In this document: piece by piece, positions 8,401-15,882 of the stretch
Layout: every line of letters starts with the position of its first letter
How positions within the stretch are numbered: position 1 is the first letter of the stretch
Source of the DNA: Methanobacteriota archaeon
Lineage (GTDB): Archaea; Thermoplasmatota; Poseidoniia; Poseidoniales; Thalassarchaeaceae
DNA: 64,000 nt
Reading direction: 5' to 3'
NCBI GenBank assembly: GCA_016845365.1
Contig: JAERST010000015.1
Location: 1 to 64,000, forward strand
The notes under the pieces: generated by a model
Database searches by the model: none
What the model saw: the letters and a program-made list of their open reading frames with translations, nothing else
What the model was told of the DNA's origin: nothing
Program-made: the position numbers and the translations under genes

Positions 8401-10565
8401 CCAGTGCCGTAGACATAGTGGCCGGCGGAGGCTGCATTACACGAGGTTGAGCCGGCCTGATTCTGCCAAGTTCCGACGGCGCATTCGGTGGTCTCGATGC
8501 CGTGTTCGGCATCTACCATCGTCGCCGTCGAACCGACCTGCGCCATCGCGCCATCGGTCGAGCGCAGGTCGATGACAAGCGAGTAATTGCCCGGTCCGGT
8601 AGAGCCGGAACCGTAGATCACGCGAATGTAGTACATGCCGCTTTCATTGTCGACAATCGAGGTTGAAACCTCTTCCTGTGTCGCATTTGTAGCGGAGAAT
8701 GTCACAATCTCGAAAGTGGAGTTCAGCAAATCGATATCGAAATCCTGTCCTGCAGGCGATGTTAGATTTGCCGAGAACCACTGATTGCGGTCGAGATCGA
8801 ATGAGAAGACATCGGCGGTGTCGCCACCGCCATCGATAGTTCCGGAGTAATTTGCGCTCATCGCAGAGAAGGGTATCGCAGTATCGTTGGTCGTACCAGC
8901 ATCTCCGCCAGCCGTGCTGACGTATGTTCCCGCGGCGGCGGCTGTGCACGAGGCTTGTCCGAGTGCAGCATTGTAGTAGCCATTCGCGCAAGGGGTCTGA
9001 GCGGTTGCACCTGCCGAGCCAGCATAATGTCCAGCCGAGGCATCGAAGCAACTGGCTTGGGCAGTGTAAGGCTGGAAGGTGCCGGCCGCGCACTGAATCT
9101 GGACCAGCGTATTGCCTTGGGCCGAGTGGCCCGCGTCTGCATCGGCGCAGGTCAAGCGGCCGTATTTGCCCGCAGGACAGTCGGTCCAGCGAGCCGAATT
9201 GGTTGGATAGTCATCATCTGCATCGACGACACCATCGCCATCAGAATCTCCTGTCTGATGGGTGTCGAAGACATTGCGCGTGCCGTCGCCATCCATGTCT
9301 TGGTCGGTGTAGGCGACGTGAGCCCCATCGGCAAAAGTCAGCTCAAACGGACTCAATTTGATATCGCTTGTATTGTCAAATTCGCCCGACTGCGCGCCCC
9401 AACAGCGCAATGAATCGTCAGAGAGAAGCGCGCAAGTCGCATCCGCGCCGGTCGCTGCAGCGACAACTGTCAGACCGGCGCTCAAATTCACATGCACCGT
9501 AGAATCTCCTTCACCAGGGAAGGAATTCTCAGAGGAACAATCCGAGTTAATCGTCGAGGAACAATTGCCATCACCGAGTTGTCCATTGGTGTTAACTCCC
9601 CAGCATTGCATCGAACCATTCGCAGTCACTGCGCAGGTGTGCGAACCAACACCATCGAGCATGATAGCAATCACACCTGCACCAAGGTCGACGAGGTGGA
9701 CATTGCCAGTCGATGCACCATTATCTGAGAAAACAGTGTATTTGTTGCCCCAGCAACCAACCGAACCATTGTCGAAAATCGCACAACTCGAGCGCCCAGA
9801 AGTCACCAAAGAGACAGCGCGCATTCCAGTAGAATGGTTCGCCTCGATTGGCACATGAGAATCGTTAGTCGACCCATCACCCAATTGTCCGCGAATATTG
9901 TAGCCCCAGCACAGAACATCACCGGCATCGGTAATCGCACAGGTGTGATCCTCACCAGCGGACACTGCAACCGCGTCAACGCCTGAACCCAAATCGACCT
10001 GAACCGGCGAGACGCGGTTAGTCGTCGAATCATCACCAACCTGTCCATGGTGATTGCGACCCCAGCACCAAAGGCTGGCATCGACCAAAATGGCGCAGGT
10101 GTGGTCCTTGCCCTCATCGACGACAACAGGCTCGGGACTCAATGAAACATAACCAGCGCTCGAAGCTGTACTCCCGAGCCCCAACTGCCCGTAATTATTC
10201 GCCCCAGTACAATGCATCGAGTAATTCGCAAGAATCGAACATCGACCAGAACCTGAACTCGAAATCACAGAATTTTCAGTGTAAACCGGACTTCCCTCTG
10301 ACCACTCAACACTGGTGCCATTCGCTAGCACGACAATCGGTCCGTCGCTTGCGACATCGAGGACGGAATGAGAGAAGACCGAACCGGCCTCGCTACCACG
10401 CACATTCAGCGTCGGCCCGCTTGCGTGAGTGAACTCCGCTTCTTCATTCTCGCTGAGTACGAGCGTTGTCCCAACACTACCGACCAGGAGGCCGAGCAGG
10501 CTGACCCCTAGGAAGAGTGTGCAGATTCCGATAGCGACGGTTCTCTTGCTTTCCGCATCGAGCAT
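5463..10565 (-). CDS. Giant surface protein: RCC1-type repeats, cysteine-rich repeats, C-terminal anchor
   Basis: The product has 1700 residues. Its parts in order are: a hydrophobic signal-anchor (about 10-40); RCC1-like repeats at about 60-415, with recurring HTCAI...CWG and GQLGDG motifs; a DxDGDG calcium-type stretch (about 415-460); two or three cysteine-rich units; a pre-peptidase C-terminal (PPC)-like beta domain (about 560-670); about 17 more cysteine-rich units of roughly 34 residues (680-1325), resembling the ephrin-receptor-like GCC2/GCC3 class; a thrombospondin-3-like acidic stretch (1330-1490); one membrane helix (1490-1517); and an acidic cytoplasmic tail ending in a tryptophan-rich segment. 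ATG 10565 starts MLDAESKR just before the signal; the frame open from TTG 10640 adds a polar extension without support. The function is unknown, perhaps adhesion or cell-surface scaffolding. Confidence 0.85.
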   Translation of the reverse strand: MLDAESKRTVAIGICTLFLGVSLLGLLVGSVGTTLVLSENEEAEFTHASGPTLNVRGSEAGSVFSHSVLDVASDGPIVVLANGTSVEWSEGSPVYTENSVISSSGSGRCSILANYSMHCTGANNYGQLGLGSTASSAGYVSLSPEPVVVDEGKDHTCAILVDASLWCWGRNHHGQVGDDSTTNRVSPVQVDLGSGVDAVAVSAGEDHTCAITDAGDVLCWGYNIRGQLGDGSTNDSHVPIEANHSTGMRAVSLVTSGRSSCAIFDNGSVGCWGNKYTVFSDNGASTGNVHLVDLGAGVIAIMLDGVGSHTCAVTANGSMQCWGVNTNGQLGDGNCSSTINSDCSSENSFPGEGDSTVHVNLSAGLTVVAAATGADATCALLSDDSLRCWGAQSGEFDNTSDIKLSPFELTFADGAHVAYTDQDMDGDGTRNVFDTHQTGDSDGDGVVDADDDYPTNSARWTDCPAGKYGRLTCADADAGHSAQGNTLVQIQCAAGTFQPYTAQASCFDASAGHYAGSAGATAQTPCANGYYNAALGQASCTAAAAGTYVSTAGGDAGTTNDTAIPFSAMSANYSGTIDGGGDTADVFSFDLDRNQWFSANLTSPAGQDFDIDLLNSTFEIVTFSATNATQEEVSTSIVDNESGMYYIRVIYGSGSTGPGNYSLVIDLRSTDGAMAQVGSTATMVDAEHGIETTECAVGTWQNQAGSTSCNAASAGHYVYGTGATGQTACSPGYYQPNTGQTSCIIASTGYYVPTSGAASQTAASPGYYVNVTGSSFQQPCAAGTYQPSAAQTGCYAASPGYYVPTPGQANMTICDIGTYQPSTGATSCIDADPGYYVATQGQTAQSQCLVGTYQPYSGQWSCLNADPGHYVPGLAATAQLECAVGTYQPAAGQDKCDSASAGYYVNSTAATTQDPCLPGTYQPLMGQSECLTADAGHYVDTQAATAQIPCAAGSYNPDTGADEASDCMLADTGHYVALSGSVSQNACAAGTYSANQGQIACDAAAPGHYVPDIAADAQIPCTIGTWQASQGATDCQTADPGHYVDEAAATMQTPCAAGSYNPNSGSIDPDDCVAAEAGNYVADAGSAEQLLCPEGTYQPAPGQSDCIDADFGYHVPSEGATGQIGCSMGSYQGERGGTECHIADPGHYVDSHFASAQEACLAGTYNPASGSTSASDCIQASAGWFVANTGSAAQEQCEYGNYQPNTGWSNCLVADAGHYVDTMAAIAQIACEAGSYNPDTGSVSASACSDADPGYHVPDPASSAQIPCEEGTYQNLRGQTECKSADLGYYVNTDMATNQIPAPLDHYIDTEGATEALPCPNGQMTMVEATKDVNDCHTDTDGDRTPDFLDRDDDGDGIDDGYDLCDFGLMNWTSTKANDWDEDGCHDIEEDLDDDNDGYPDTEDVLPYDPSEWLDTDGDGIGNNADTDDDGDGIPDLEEQQMGLDPLVADYDNDGYNDSIDKFPKDPTEWVDTDGDGVGDNSDKFPTIKFYQSYGQAVIHLLIGLVILGVIGFSVRMGMGREEKPEADDSTHEVVEIGGVEVRISADDMLEDNEPAPEPEAEAEPEFTPPVAMYDLETAQQSAAEEDDDEPAAESVGFDLTHEAEAQEEVLDSFESEEADQFEPEAEAEPASEVGELDLGSLLETAPPPKPRIEAPADAQINEHGQKVWRDEAGDVWVQNPDGTLLKHNVLTGGWEPFEQ
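6600..8510 (-). repeat. Coding tandem repeats of about 100 bp (cysteine-rich units)
   Basis: Inside the surface protein gene, units of about 34 codons recur. They follow a pattern of Cys, Gly-Thr-Tyr-Gln-Pro, a second Cys, then Gly-Tyr-Tyr-Val and an Ala-rich end. At DNA level this gives imperfect repeats of about 102-114 bp from about 6600 to 8510. Three units contain an insertion of a few residues between the cysteines (SYNPDTG type). The repeats have diverged and are not a recent expansion. Confidence 0.7.
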
Positions 10566-10636
10566 GGGGTTGGCGTCCTTCGTGAGATTATCACTATTCC
10601 CTTGCCATGAACCCGCTGCATCACGCGTTCGGGACC

Positions 10637-12424
10637 TCAAGACTCTGTCCGCAATACTTCCATCGCCAGTCCGTAGGACTGAATTCCGGCGGATTTTAGC
10701 GCTTCTTCGACGTTTTCAAACGGTTCTTCGGGACTTCTCCGGGCCCTCTTCGCTCTCTCAGAGATGATGCGCCATGCCGCTTTGCTGCCGATTCCCGGGA
10801 TGGCTTCGAGTTGGGCCTGTGTCGCTTGATTGATCGAGAGGTTCGACTCGACTCCGCTGATGCTTCTCATGCCGTGACCTGTGACGATGATATCCGACTC
10901 GGTTTCAAGCGGGATTTGGTAGGGTGCTCCGATGAGGATTGGGTACGCTCCGATTTGGCGGCCGAAGGTGATTCCTGCGCGTCCGTGAATTTCGAGGTCT
11001 CGGTGTTCTGGGTTGAGCACTTGTTCGGGTCTGCGGATGCGGTCTTCGTGAGCTTCCCACCAGACATTTGTGAGGCGGGTTCCGAGTGGGAACATTTCCT
11101 CGAGGAGGGGTTTGTCGATTTCTTGGCGGACGCTTTGCTTGAAGGCTCTGAATGTGTCTTCGGGAATTGGTTGGAAGCCTTGGCCCTCAACTTGGCGGAT
11201 GTTGATTCTGCGGAGCCACAGGCCTTCTGCTCTGAGGCTGTCGAGAAGTTGGCGGTTCAGGTCGTAGGATTGTTCTGTTTCGCCGTTGAGGCCGGCGATG
11301 AAATTGAGGCCGGGGAGAAGTTTTGGTAGGCCTCTTTCGCCTCTTTGCCGGCCGTGCTGATTGATGTGGCGGATTGCCGTTTTGAGTTGGTCTGCGTCGC
11401 AGTTGAGCCAATTTTCTTCGTGGACTTTCGGGTCTGCTGATTCGAGGCCGAAAGAGAGGACTGCGCCGTCGGAGAGGGTTTGGACGAGCGTCTTTGTGAT
11501 CTCTGTTGCCGGTTCGAGGTTTTCTGCGACGATTGATGGGTTGCCATTGTCGACGTGGAGGATTCCCAGGCGTTCGTCTTCACGCAATCCATGGAGGACC
11601 TTGGCGATTGGTTCTGGGTTCGGAACTGGGTACTCGAGTTCGACCACTCCGTCGGCTTTGTAGGTGTAGATGTCGGTTGCACCGCCGATTCTGACGTGGT
11701 GGACTCCGTTGTCGAGGGCTGTGGTGATTTCTGCGATTACGTCTGCTTCATCTCGCCAGATTGGGACTCCCTTTTTTGGCTCGATACAGAACTTGCAGCC
11801 GCGCTTGAATCTGACACAGCCTTGGTAGAGTTCGACCTCGTAGGTTAGTGGGCCTGAGCGGCCGTCTTCGGTTAGGAGGTCGGGGTGCGCGGTGACGCAT
11901 TGGCCGGCTGCTCCGGCCTTTGCCCAATCGTCCCACTGCTCGGCTGTTCTCCTCTTGTGAGCCCACTTTCCGGTGGCGAGGAAATTGTCGAGAGTGGCGT
12001 CGGTGTCTTGCACCGCGCAGAAGAGGTTGGCGCGCAGTGGCATCCAGCCATCGTAGCGCCAATGTCTGATGGCCCAGCCTCCCGCGAGAACTGGTTGTTC
12101 GTGCGGGAGGATTGCGAGGAACTCGTCGAGTTCGCGGCGTGAGATCGGAGTTCCTCGAACGTATTTTCCAGGTACTACTGCACCAGCGAGAACTACTGCA
12201 CCTGCAAGGTCGGCGAGTTCTCGCTGTAAGGCGGCTCGGTCATCAGGGTCAGCTAACCGATGTTTGTGTTTGAGCCGCCATTGGTCGACGGTCATGTAGG
12301 TGTATGGAATCCCTCGGGCTTCCAACACTCCGCAGATGTAGCGGATGTGGAAGCCGAGGTAATTTGGCACGCCGAAGGCGGCCGGTTCATCCTCGTATCC
12401 GTCGAGGACAAGCCAGCCTTCCAT
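10637..12424 (-). CDS. Radical SAM protein with C-terminal helix-hairpin-helix (COG1031-like)
   Basis: The 595-residue product has an N-terminal Rossmann-like part and then a radical SAM core. Its cluster motif is CVRFKRGCKFC near residue 205, a CX6CX2C spacing rather than the usual CX3CX2C. The core continues with the GGATDIYTY and GLESADP segments, and the C-terminus has a helix-hairpin-helix (LEAIPGIGSKAAWRI, about 540-560). This layout matches an uncharacterised archaeal Fe-S oxidoreductase family. The HhH suggests contact with nucleic acid, so modification of RNA or DNA is possible but not shown. ATG 12424 is the natural start. The stop is about 70 bases before the start of the surface protein gene. 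Confidence 0.8.
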   Translation of the reverse strand: MEGWLVLDGYEDEPAAFGVPNYLGFHIRYICGVLEARGIPYTYMTVDQWRLKHKHRLADPDDRAALQRELADLAGAVVLAGAVVPGKYVRGTPISRRELDEFLAILPHEQPVLAGGWAIRHWRYDGWMPLRANLFCAVQDTDATLDNFLATGKWAHKRRTAEQWDDWAKAGAAGQCVTAHPDLLTEDGRSGPLTYEVELYQGCVRFKRGCKFCIEPKKGVPIWRDEADVIAEITTALDNGVHHVRIGGATDIYTYKADGVVELEYPVPNPEPIAKVLHGLREDERLGILHVDNGNPSIVAENLEPATEITKTLVQTLSDGAVLSFGLESADPKVHEENWLNCDADQLKTAIRHINQHGRQRGERGLPKLLPGLNFIAGLNGETEQSYDLNRQLLDSLRAEGLWLRRINIRQVEGQGFQPIPEDTFRAFKQSVRQEIDKPLLEEMFPLGTRLTNVWWEAHEDRIRRPEQVLNPEHRDLEIHGRAGITFGRQIGAYPILIGAPYQIPLETESDIIVTGHGMRSISGVESNLSINQATQAQLEAIPGIGSKAAWRIISERAKRARRSPEEPFENVEEALKSAGIQSYGLAMEVLRTES

Positions 12425-12435
12425 CAGATTCCTCC

Positions 12436-12492
12436 GAGCGGGCGAGCAGCCCGCTCACCTTCACGACTTCGCTCGCGAGAATCTCGCGAGCG
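12436..12492. terminator. Two adjacent GC-rich hairpins between Csl4 and radical SAM genes
   Basis: GAGCGGGC at 12436-12443 pairs with GCCCGCTC at 12449-12456 around a 5-base loop. CGCTCGCGAGA at 12470-12480 pairs with its exact complement at 12482-12492 with one base between the arms. They fill the 70-base spacer after the stop of the Csl4-RRM gene (12495) and may act as terminator, processing signal or repeat element. Confidence 0.5.
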
Positions 12493-12494
12493 CC

Positions 12495-13817
12495 TCAATT
12501 GCGGCGGCGCCTATCGCCGCCGCGACCTCGGCCGCGTCCACCATCTCGGCCACGGCCGCCACCACGGCCGCCACCTCGGCCACCGCCATCATTCGATTCT
12601 TGAACCGAAATTGTGCGGCCGTGAATGTCAGTTCCATCGACTGCCTTCATCGCCTTCTCACCGGCTTTGCGGCTGGCAAACTTGACGAAAGCAAAACCGC
12701 GAGATTGTCCAGTCTCCTTGTCCAAGGCGATGTGACACTCGGTGACCTCGCCGTGCTCAGCGAATAGCGCACGAAGCTCGTCTTCGGTCGCTTTGTAGGC
12801 GAGACGTGCAACGAATAGCTTGATTCCAGCAGTCTCGGATGCCTCGGCTCGAGCCTTGGTCAGAACCTCTCGCTCGGCCGCCAATTGTTCCTTGGTTGCC
12901 TTGCCTTCCTTGACCTTGTCCATGCAGTCTCGGCAGCGGATTGGCTTGCCTGGGGTTGGGGTGAATGGGACGGTTGTGTCGGTTCCACAGAGGGTGCACT
13001 TGCACTCGTGCTGAACACGCTCCCTGCCTCCTCCGCCTCCGCCTCGGCCACCCTTTCCAGTGATGGCTGCGCGCATGCGCATAGCCGCCGCGGGGGCTTC
13101 GTGACTCATTCCGCGGCGGTGGTCGGCCACAGGGGATAGGTAGGGTCGAGCACCCTCGTGGCCGAGATTCTTCTCAGCATCAGCCGACCATCGCTCGCCG
13201 CCACGGTTCAGGCTCTGAACATCCTCACCGAGGTCGTGTCCATGACCGAAGCCGTTCGAGAGGGCTCGGTAGCCGGAGTAATCGCAGCGTGGGCAATCGA
13301 CGTTGAAATCCTCCTTTGCGTCGGAGGTTTCGAGGTCAACTCCGCAGGCGGGGCAGATGGCGGCGAGGACTCCGAGCTCGGGCGAGCCGCGAGTGCTCGC
13401 CTTCATGTTCGGCTCGAGTTGTGTGATGCGTGCGCGAATTAGGTCGCGAGTTCGCATTGCATCGCCGGGAGATGGAAGGAATCTGTCGACGATTTCGGTG
13501 ACGAAAATGTCGGCGAATAGGTTCTCTGCAGCGAGGTCGCGGTGGCCGCCGTCCTTCTCGATGTGGAGAAGGCGAATCATTGCGACCTTCGGCATTAGCT
13601 TGGTAACCTCGGCGATGACGTCGTCGCCGATTTGAGGTGAATTTGTTGGAGGCCGACTCGTCTCGATTGAGATCGTATCGTCGGCTGCGACGACGGTGCC
13701 GCTGACCAGGGCGATTGCACCGGCCTCGGTCTCAGAGAGTCCAGCACCGAGGCTTGCGCCGGCCGGAATCTCGACTTGATTGCCGGGCGTGACAAAGTCA
13801 CCAGTAGCAGCACTCAT
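12495..13817 (-). CDS. csl4: Exosome subunit Csl4 fused to zinc ribbon, RRM and RG-rich tail
   Basis: The 440-residue product starts like archaeal Csl4: an N-terminal barrel (residues 5-50), an S1-like RNA-binding part (about 55-145) and a zinc ribbon with CPAC and CPRC (about 155-180). It then continues far beyond the usual length of about 180-200. A glycine-rich linker is followed by a second cysteine motif at about 273-299 (CTLC, then CRDC, with VPFTPTPGKP between). A canonical RRM follows at about 333-409, with RNP2-like KLFVARL and RNP1-like SRGFAFVKF. The protein ends in about 30 Gly/Arg-rich residues. Csl4 caps the archaeal exosome and helps choose RNA. The added RRM and RG tail probably widen RNA binding. 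The frame is unbroken, so the fusion is real in this sequence. Confidence 0.85.
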   Translation of the reverse strand: MSAATGDFVTPGNQVEIPAGASLGAGLSETEAGAIALVSGTVVAADDTISIETSRPPTNSPQIGDDVIAEVTKLMPKVAMIRLLHIEKDGGHRDLAAENLFADIFVTEIVDRFLPSPGDAMRTRDLIRARITQLEPNMKASTRGSPELGVLAAICPACGVDLETSDAKEDFNVDCPRCDYSGYRALSNGFGHGHDLGEDVQSLNRGGERWSADAEKNLGHEGARPYLSPVADHRRGMSHEAPAAAMRMRAAITGKGGRGGGGGGRERVQHECKCTLCGTDTTVPFTPTPGKPIRCRDCMDKVKEGKATKEQLAAEREVLTKARAEASETAGIKLFVARLAYKATEDELRALFAEHGEVTECHIALDKETGQSRGFAFVKFASRKAGEKAMKAVDGTDIHGRTISVQESNDGGGRGGGRGGGRGRDGGRGRGRGGDRRRRN

Positions 13818-13819
13818 CG

Positions 13820-13911
13820 AGGCCGGCGACCGGCCTGCCCCCTATGAACGGTCCGGCCGTGCGTAGCACGGCAGAATTCGCTCGTTACCAAACTCATCAA
13901 GCACGAGCGAA
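13820..13911. other. Cluster of three short hairpins upstream of csl4
   Basis: AGGCCGG/CCGGCCT (13820-13836, loop CGA) and CCGTGC/GCACGG (13857-13871, loop GTA) are perfect stems with three-base loops. TTCGCTCGT (13877-13885) pairs with ACGAGCGAA (13903-13911). They occupy the whole spacer between the METTL5-like gene and csl4. Terminator and leader roles are both possible. Confidence 0.5.
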
Positions 13912-13912
13912 C

Positions 13913-14527
13913 TCACTCGGGCGGAGTCAAGCGCCAGAATGCCGCCCGAGTCTTTCCTTGACGGCGAGCATGATGAGCATAAGCGGCCGGCAAGGCAAAA
14001 TCGGCCTCCCAATACCGCTCAACAGCCCATCCTGCCGCCTCAAAAATAGTCTCGATATGAGTCGCAGCGGCGCTGTGCATCAAATGGCAAACCGCCCCAC
14101 TGCGCAGCATCGCATCGAGAAATGGGCGGTCTGCCTTTGGAGTCTGCGAACCCCACGGCGGATTCGACAAAACCAGCCCCGAACCGGCGACATCCAACCC
14201 CTCATCAACAGCCCGACAAATCACCTCAACAACATCAGAAACTCCGGCCTTCTCAACCGCATCAAAAGCCACGGCACAGGCTTCCTCATCGCACTCGACA
14301 AGAACAACTTGACCAGCACCCAAAAGCGCGGCCCCGATTCCAAGAATTCCATTGCCCGCGCCAAGGTCGGCGACCACCACACCCTCGGGCAGGTCGCCGA
14401 AAGCGGCAATCTGAGCCAACCAAGCAGCAGCCAGATCGCCGCTCGTAGAATACTGCTCCAACCCAACATCCGAGCAGGGGTGCCCGGGAAGCGAGGAGAG
14501 AAGCATGGCGAGTCGGCGTTGGCGCAC
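13913..14527 (-). CDS. METTL5-like RNA adenine methyltransferase
   Basis: A 204-residue SAM-dependent methyltransferase. Motif I is ADLGAGNGILGIGA (about residues 53-66) and the catalytic motif IV is SNPPWG (about 120-125), a Phe-to-Trp variant of the usual NPPFG. The segment LEQYSTSGDLAA near residue 23 is characteristic of the archaeal COG2263/METTL5 family, whose eukaryotic member makes m6A in small-subunit rRNA. The GTG start at 14527 keeps the family's N-terminal pattern ahead of LLSSLPG; ATG 14506 would remove part of it. It follows asd by 20 bases. rRNA is the likely substrate by family. Confidence 0.82.
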   Translation of the reverse strand: MRQRRLAMLLSSLPGHPCSDVGLEQYSTSGDLAAAWLAQIAAFGDLPEGVVVADLGAGNGILGIGAALLGAGQVVLVECDEEACAVAFDAVEKAGVSDVVEVICRAVDEGLDVAGSGLVLSNPPWGSQTPKADRPFLDAMLRSGAVCHLMHSAAATHIETIFEAAGWAVERYWEADFALPAAYAHHARRQGKTRAAFWRLTPPE

Positions 14528-14547
14528 GGTCCGCGTAGGCGGTTGCT

Positions 14548-15663
14548 CTATTGGCGTGTGCGGTCAAACTCCCGCGCCAGAATCGTGTTGTTATCATGCA
14601 GCAATCCATCGGCCAGAAGTTGCTCGACGAGCAGCACAGAGTAGCCCGCAGCACCACGAATTGTGTTGTCTGCCATGGTCGAAAATCGCAGGCTTGTTCC
14701 TTCGACTGAGACTTCTCCGACCGCTACTGACATCGCAGCTTTGAGGTCGTGTCCGGGATGCTGAACACCCTCTCCTCCAACCCAACGGTGCTCCTCTGAA
14801 AGCGCTTCATCGACGAAAACAATCGGTCGTGACGGAGCCGATGGAAGGTCCAATTCTTGGCTCCGAGGCTTGAAATCGCGCCAGGCTCGAATCACTTGAT
14901 GGGCGCTGACTGGTTCGGCAAATTCCACGTGCAAACGCGCATAGTGGCCGTGGTCTCGCTTCACACGTTCGCACTGGGCTTCAATGCTGAATTCCGTCTC
15001 GAGGATTTTTGCTAATTCGGTTCGGACGGAGTCCGCCTCTCCTGGAATTTCGCTGGAGATTTCTTTGCCGGCGCGGCCTGCTGCGAGCAATTTGCGGCCG
15101 CCGCCGGAGAGGGCTTGTTCGGTTGAGATTGAGACTGAGGTGATCGGGGCAAGTTGAGTTAGCGGTGCGAGGGTTATTGCTAGGGGGGCGACGGTGCAAT
15201 TTGAGCAGGAGATGAGTCGGCCCTCGCCGTTTTCTGCTTGTTTTTCGAGCAGTGCGAGATGCTCGATATTGACTTCTGGGACGATTAGAGGGACATCGTC
15301 GTTGAGGCGGTGAATTTGAGCGTGAGAGACGACGATGAAGCCGGCCGCTGCGAGCGGTCTTTCGACTTGCTTGGCCGGCTCGTCAGGAAGGGCTGAAAAG
15401 ATTAGTTGAACCCCGAGTTCCTGGAAGCTTTCGATGAGGCTATCGAGGTTTTCGAGGCCACCGATTGTTAGGCCACTTTCGGGTGACCGCTCCTCATCGA
15501 GACTCCACAGACACTCATCGTGAGAGGTTCCTCTGGTCTCGTGCGAACCGATGACTGCGACCGGTTCCAACCACGGGTGGAATTGTAGACGCTGGAAGAG
15601 GCGTTGAGCAACCAATCCGGTCGCTCCGAGGATGGCGCAGCGCACCCTCCCATAGGCATCCAT
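14548..15663 (-). CDS. asd: Aspartate-semialdehyde dehydrogenase
   Basis: The 371-residue product has a Rossmann GATGLVAQR motif at the N-terminus and the active-site cysteine in CSNCTVAPLA (about residue 155). It also has a long archaeal/fungal-type C-terminal half with RDHGHYARLHVEF, which holds the catalytic histidine region. It makes aspartate semialdehyde from aspartyl phosphate for lysine, threonine and methionine synthesis. ATG 15663 (MDAYGRVRC) is preferred; a TTG at 15681 would add six residues that do not belong to the family. No other gene of this pathway is adjacent. Confidence 0.9.
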   Translation of the reverse strand: MDAYGRVRCAILGATGLVAQRLFQRLQFHPWLEPVAVIGSHETRGTSHDECLWSLDEERSPESGLTIGGLENLDSLIESFQELGVQLIFSALPDEPAKQVERPLAAAGFIVVSHAQIHRLNDDVPLIVPEVNIEHLALLEKQAENGEGRLISCSNCTVAPLAITLAPLTQLAPITSVSISTEQALSGGGRKLLAAGRAGKEISSEIPGEADSVRTELAKILETEFSIEAQCERVKRDHGHYARLHVEFAEPVSAHQVIRAWRDFKPRSQELDLPSAPSRPIVFVDEALSEEHRWVGGEGVQHPGHDLKAAMSVAVGEVSVEGTSLRFSTMADNTIRGAAGYSVLLVEQLLADGLLHDNNTILAREFDRTRQ

Positions 15664-15695
15664 ATCCGGTGGTATCGACAATCTATTCCTAAACA

Positions 15696-15756
15696 GAACG
15701 GTCCGGACCGCTCCGCAGAATCGAACATCACGTAGCGAAAAATGTCCGAACCGTTC
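15696..15756. other. Inverted repeat in spacer upstream of asd
   Basis: GAACGGTCCGGAC (15696-15708) pairs with GTCCGAACCGTTC (15744-15756) with one mismatch. A further small inverted pair (GTCCAGA/TCTGGAC) and a CGCGCGCG pair follow up to about 15816. The 219-base spacer between asd and the DUF2130 gene otherwise holds only the DUF2130 promoter. No transposase or recognisable gene is seen. Confidence 0.45.
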
Positions 15757-15845
15757 CTCGCGCGCGGGTGTCCAGACTCATCACGCGCGCGTAGCAGATG
15801 AAGGGGCATCTGGACTCACGACGCTTGCGAAGCATATTGGGAAGA

Positions 15846-15853
15846 TTAAATAC
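15846..15853 (+). promoter_or_regulatory. TATA box of the DUF2130 gene
   Basis: TTAAATAC lies about 30-37 bases upstream of the ATG at 15883. This is the right distance for an archaeal TATA box with a very short leader or leaderless transcript. No ribosome binding site precedes this ATG, which agrees with leaderless transcription. Confidence 0.5.
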
Positions 15854-15882
15854 TCTCAATTCTATTACTGCTTACGATTGGA

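Noticed and set aside
6600-8510. Regular repeats that could suggest a CRISPR array or minisatellite
   Set aside because: The periodicity is in the protein, the DNA copies are diverged, the frame is open throughout, and there are no unique spacers.
10566-10640. TTG start at 10640 for the large surface protein
   Set aside because: It overlaps the end of the radical SAM gene and adds a polar stretch before the signal segment; ATG 10565 starts the protein directly before it.
15696-15816. Inverted repeats as ends of an insertion sequence next to the AT-rich island
   Set aside because: No transposase, no matching ends on the right side of the island and no target-site duplication could be seen.
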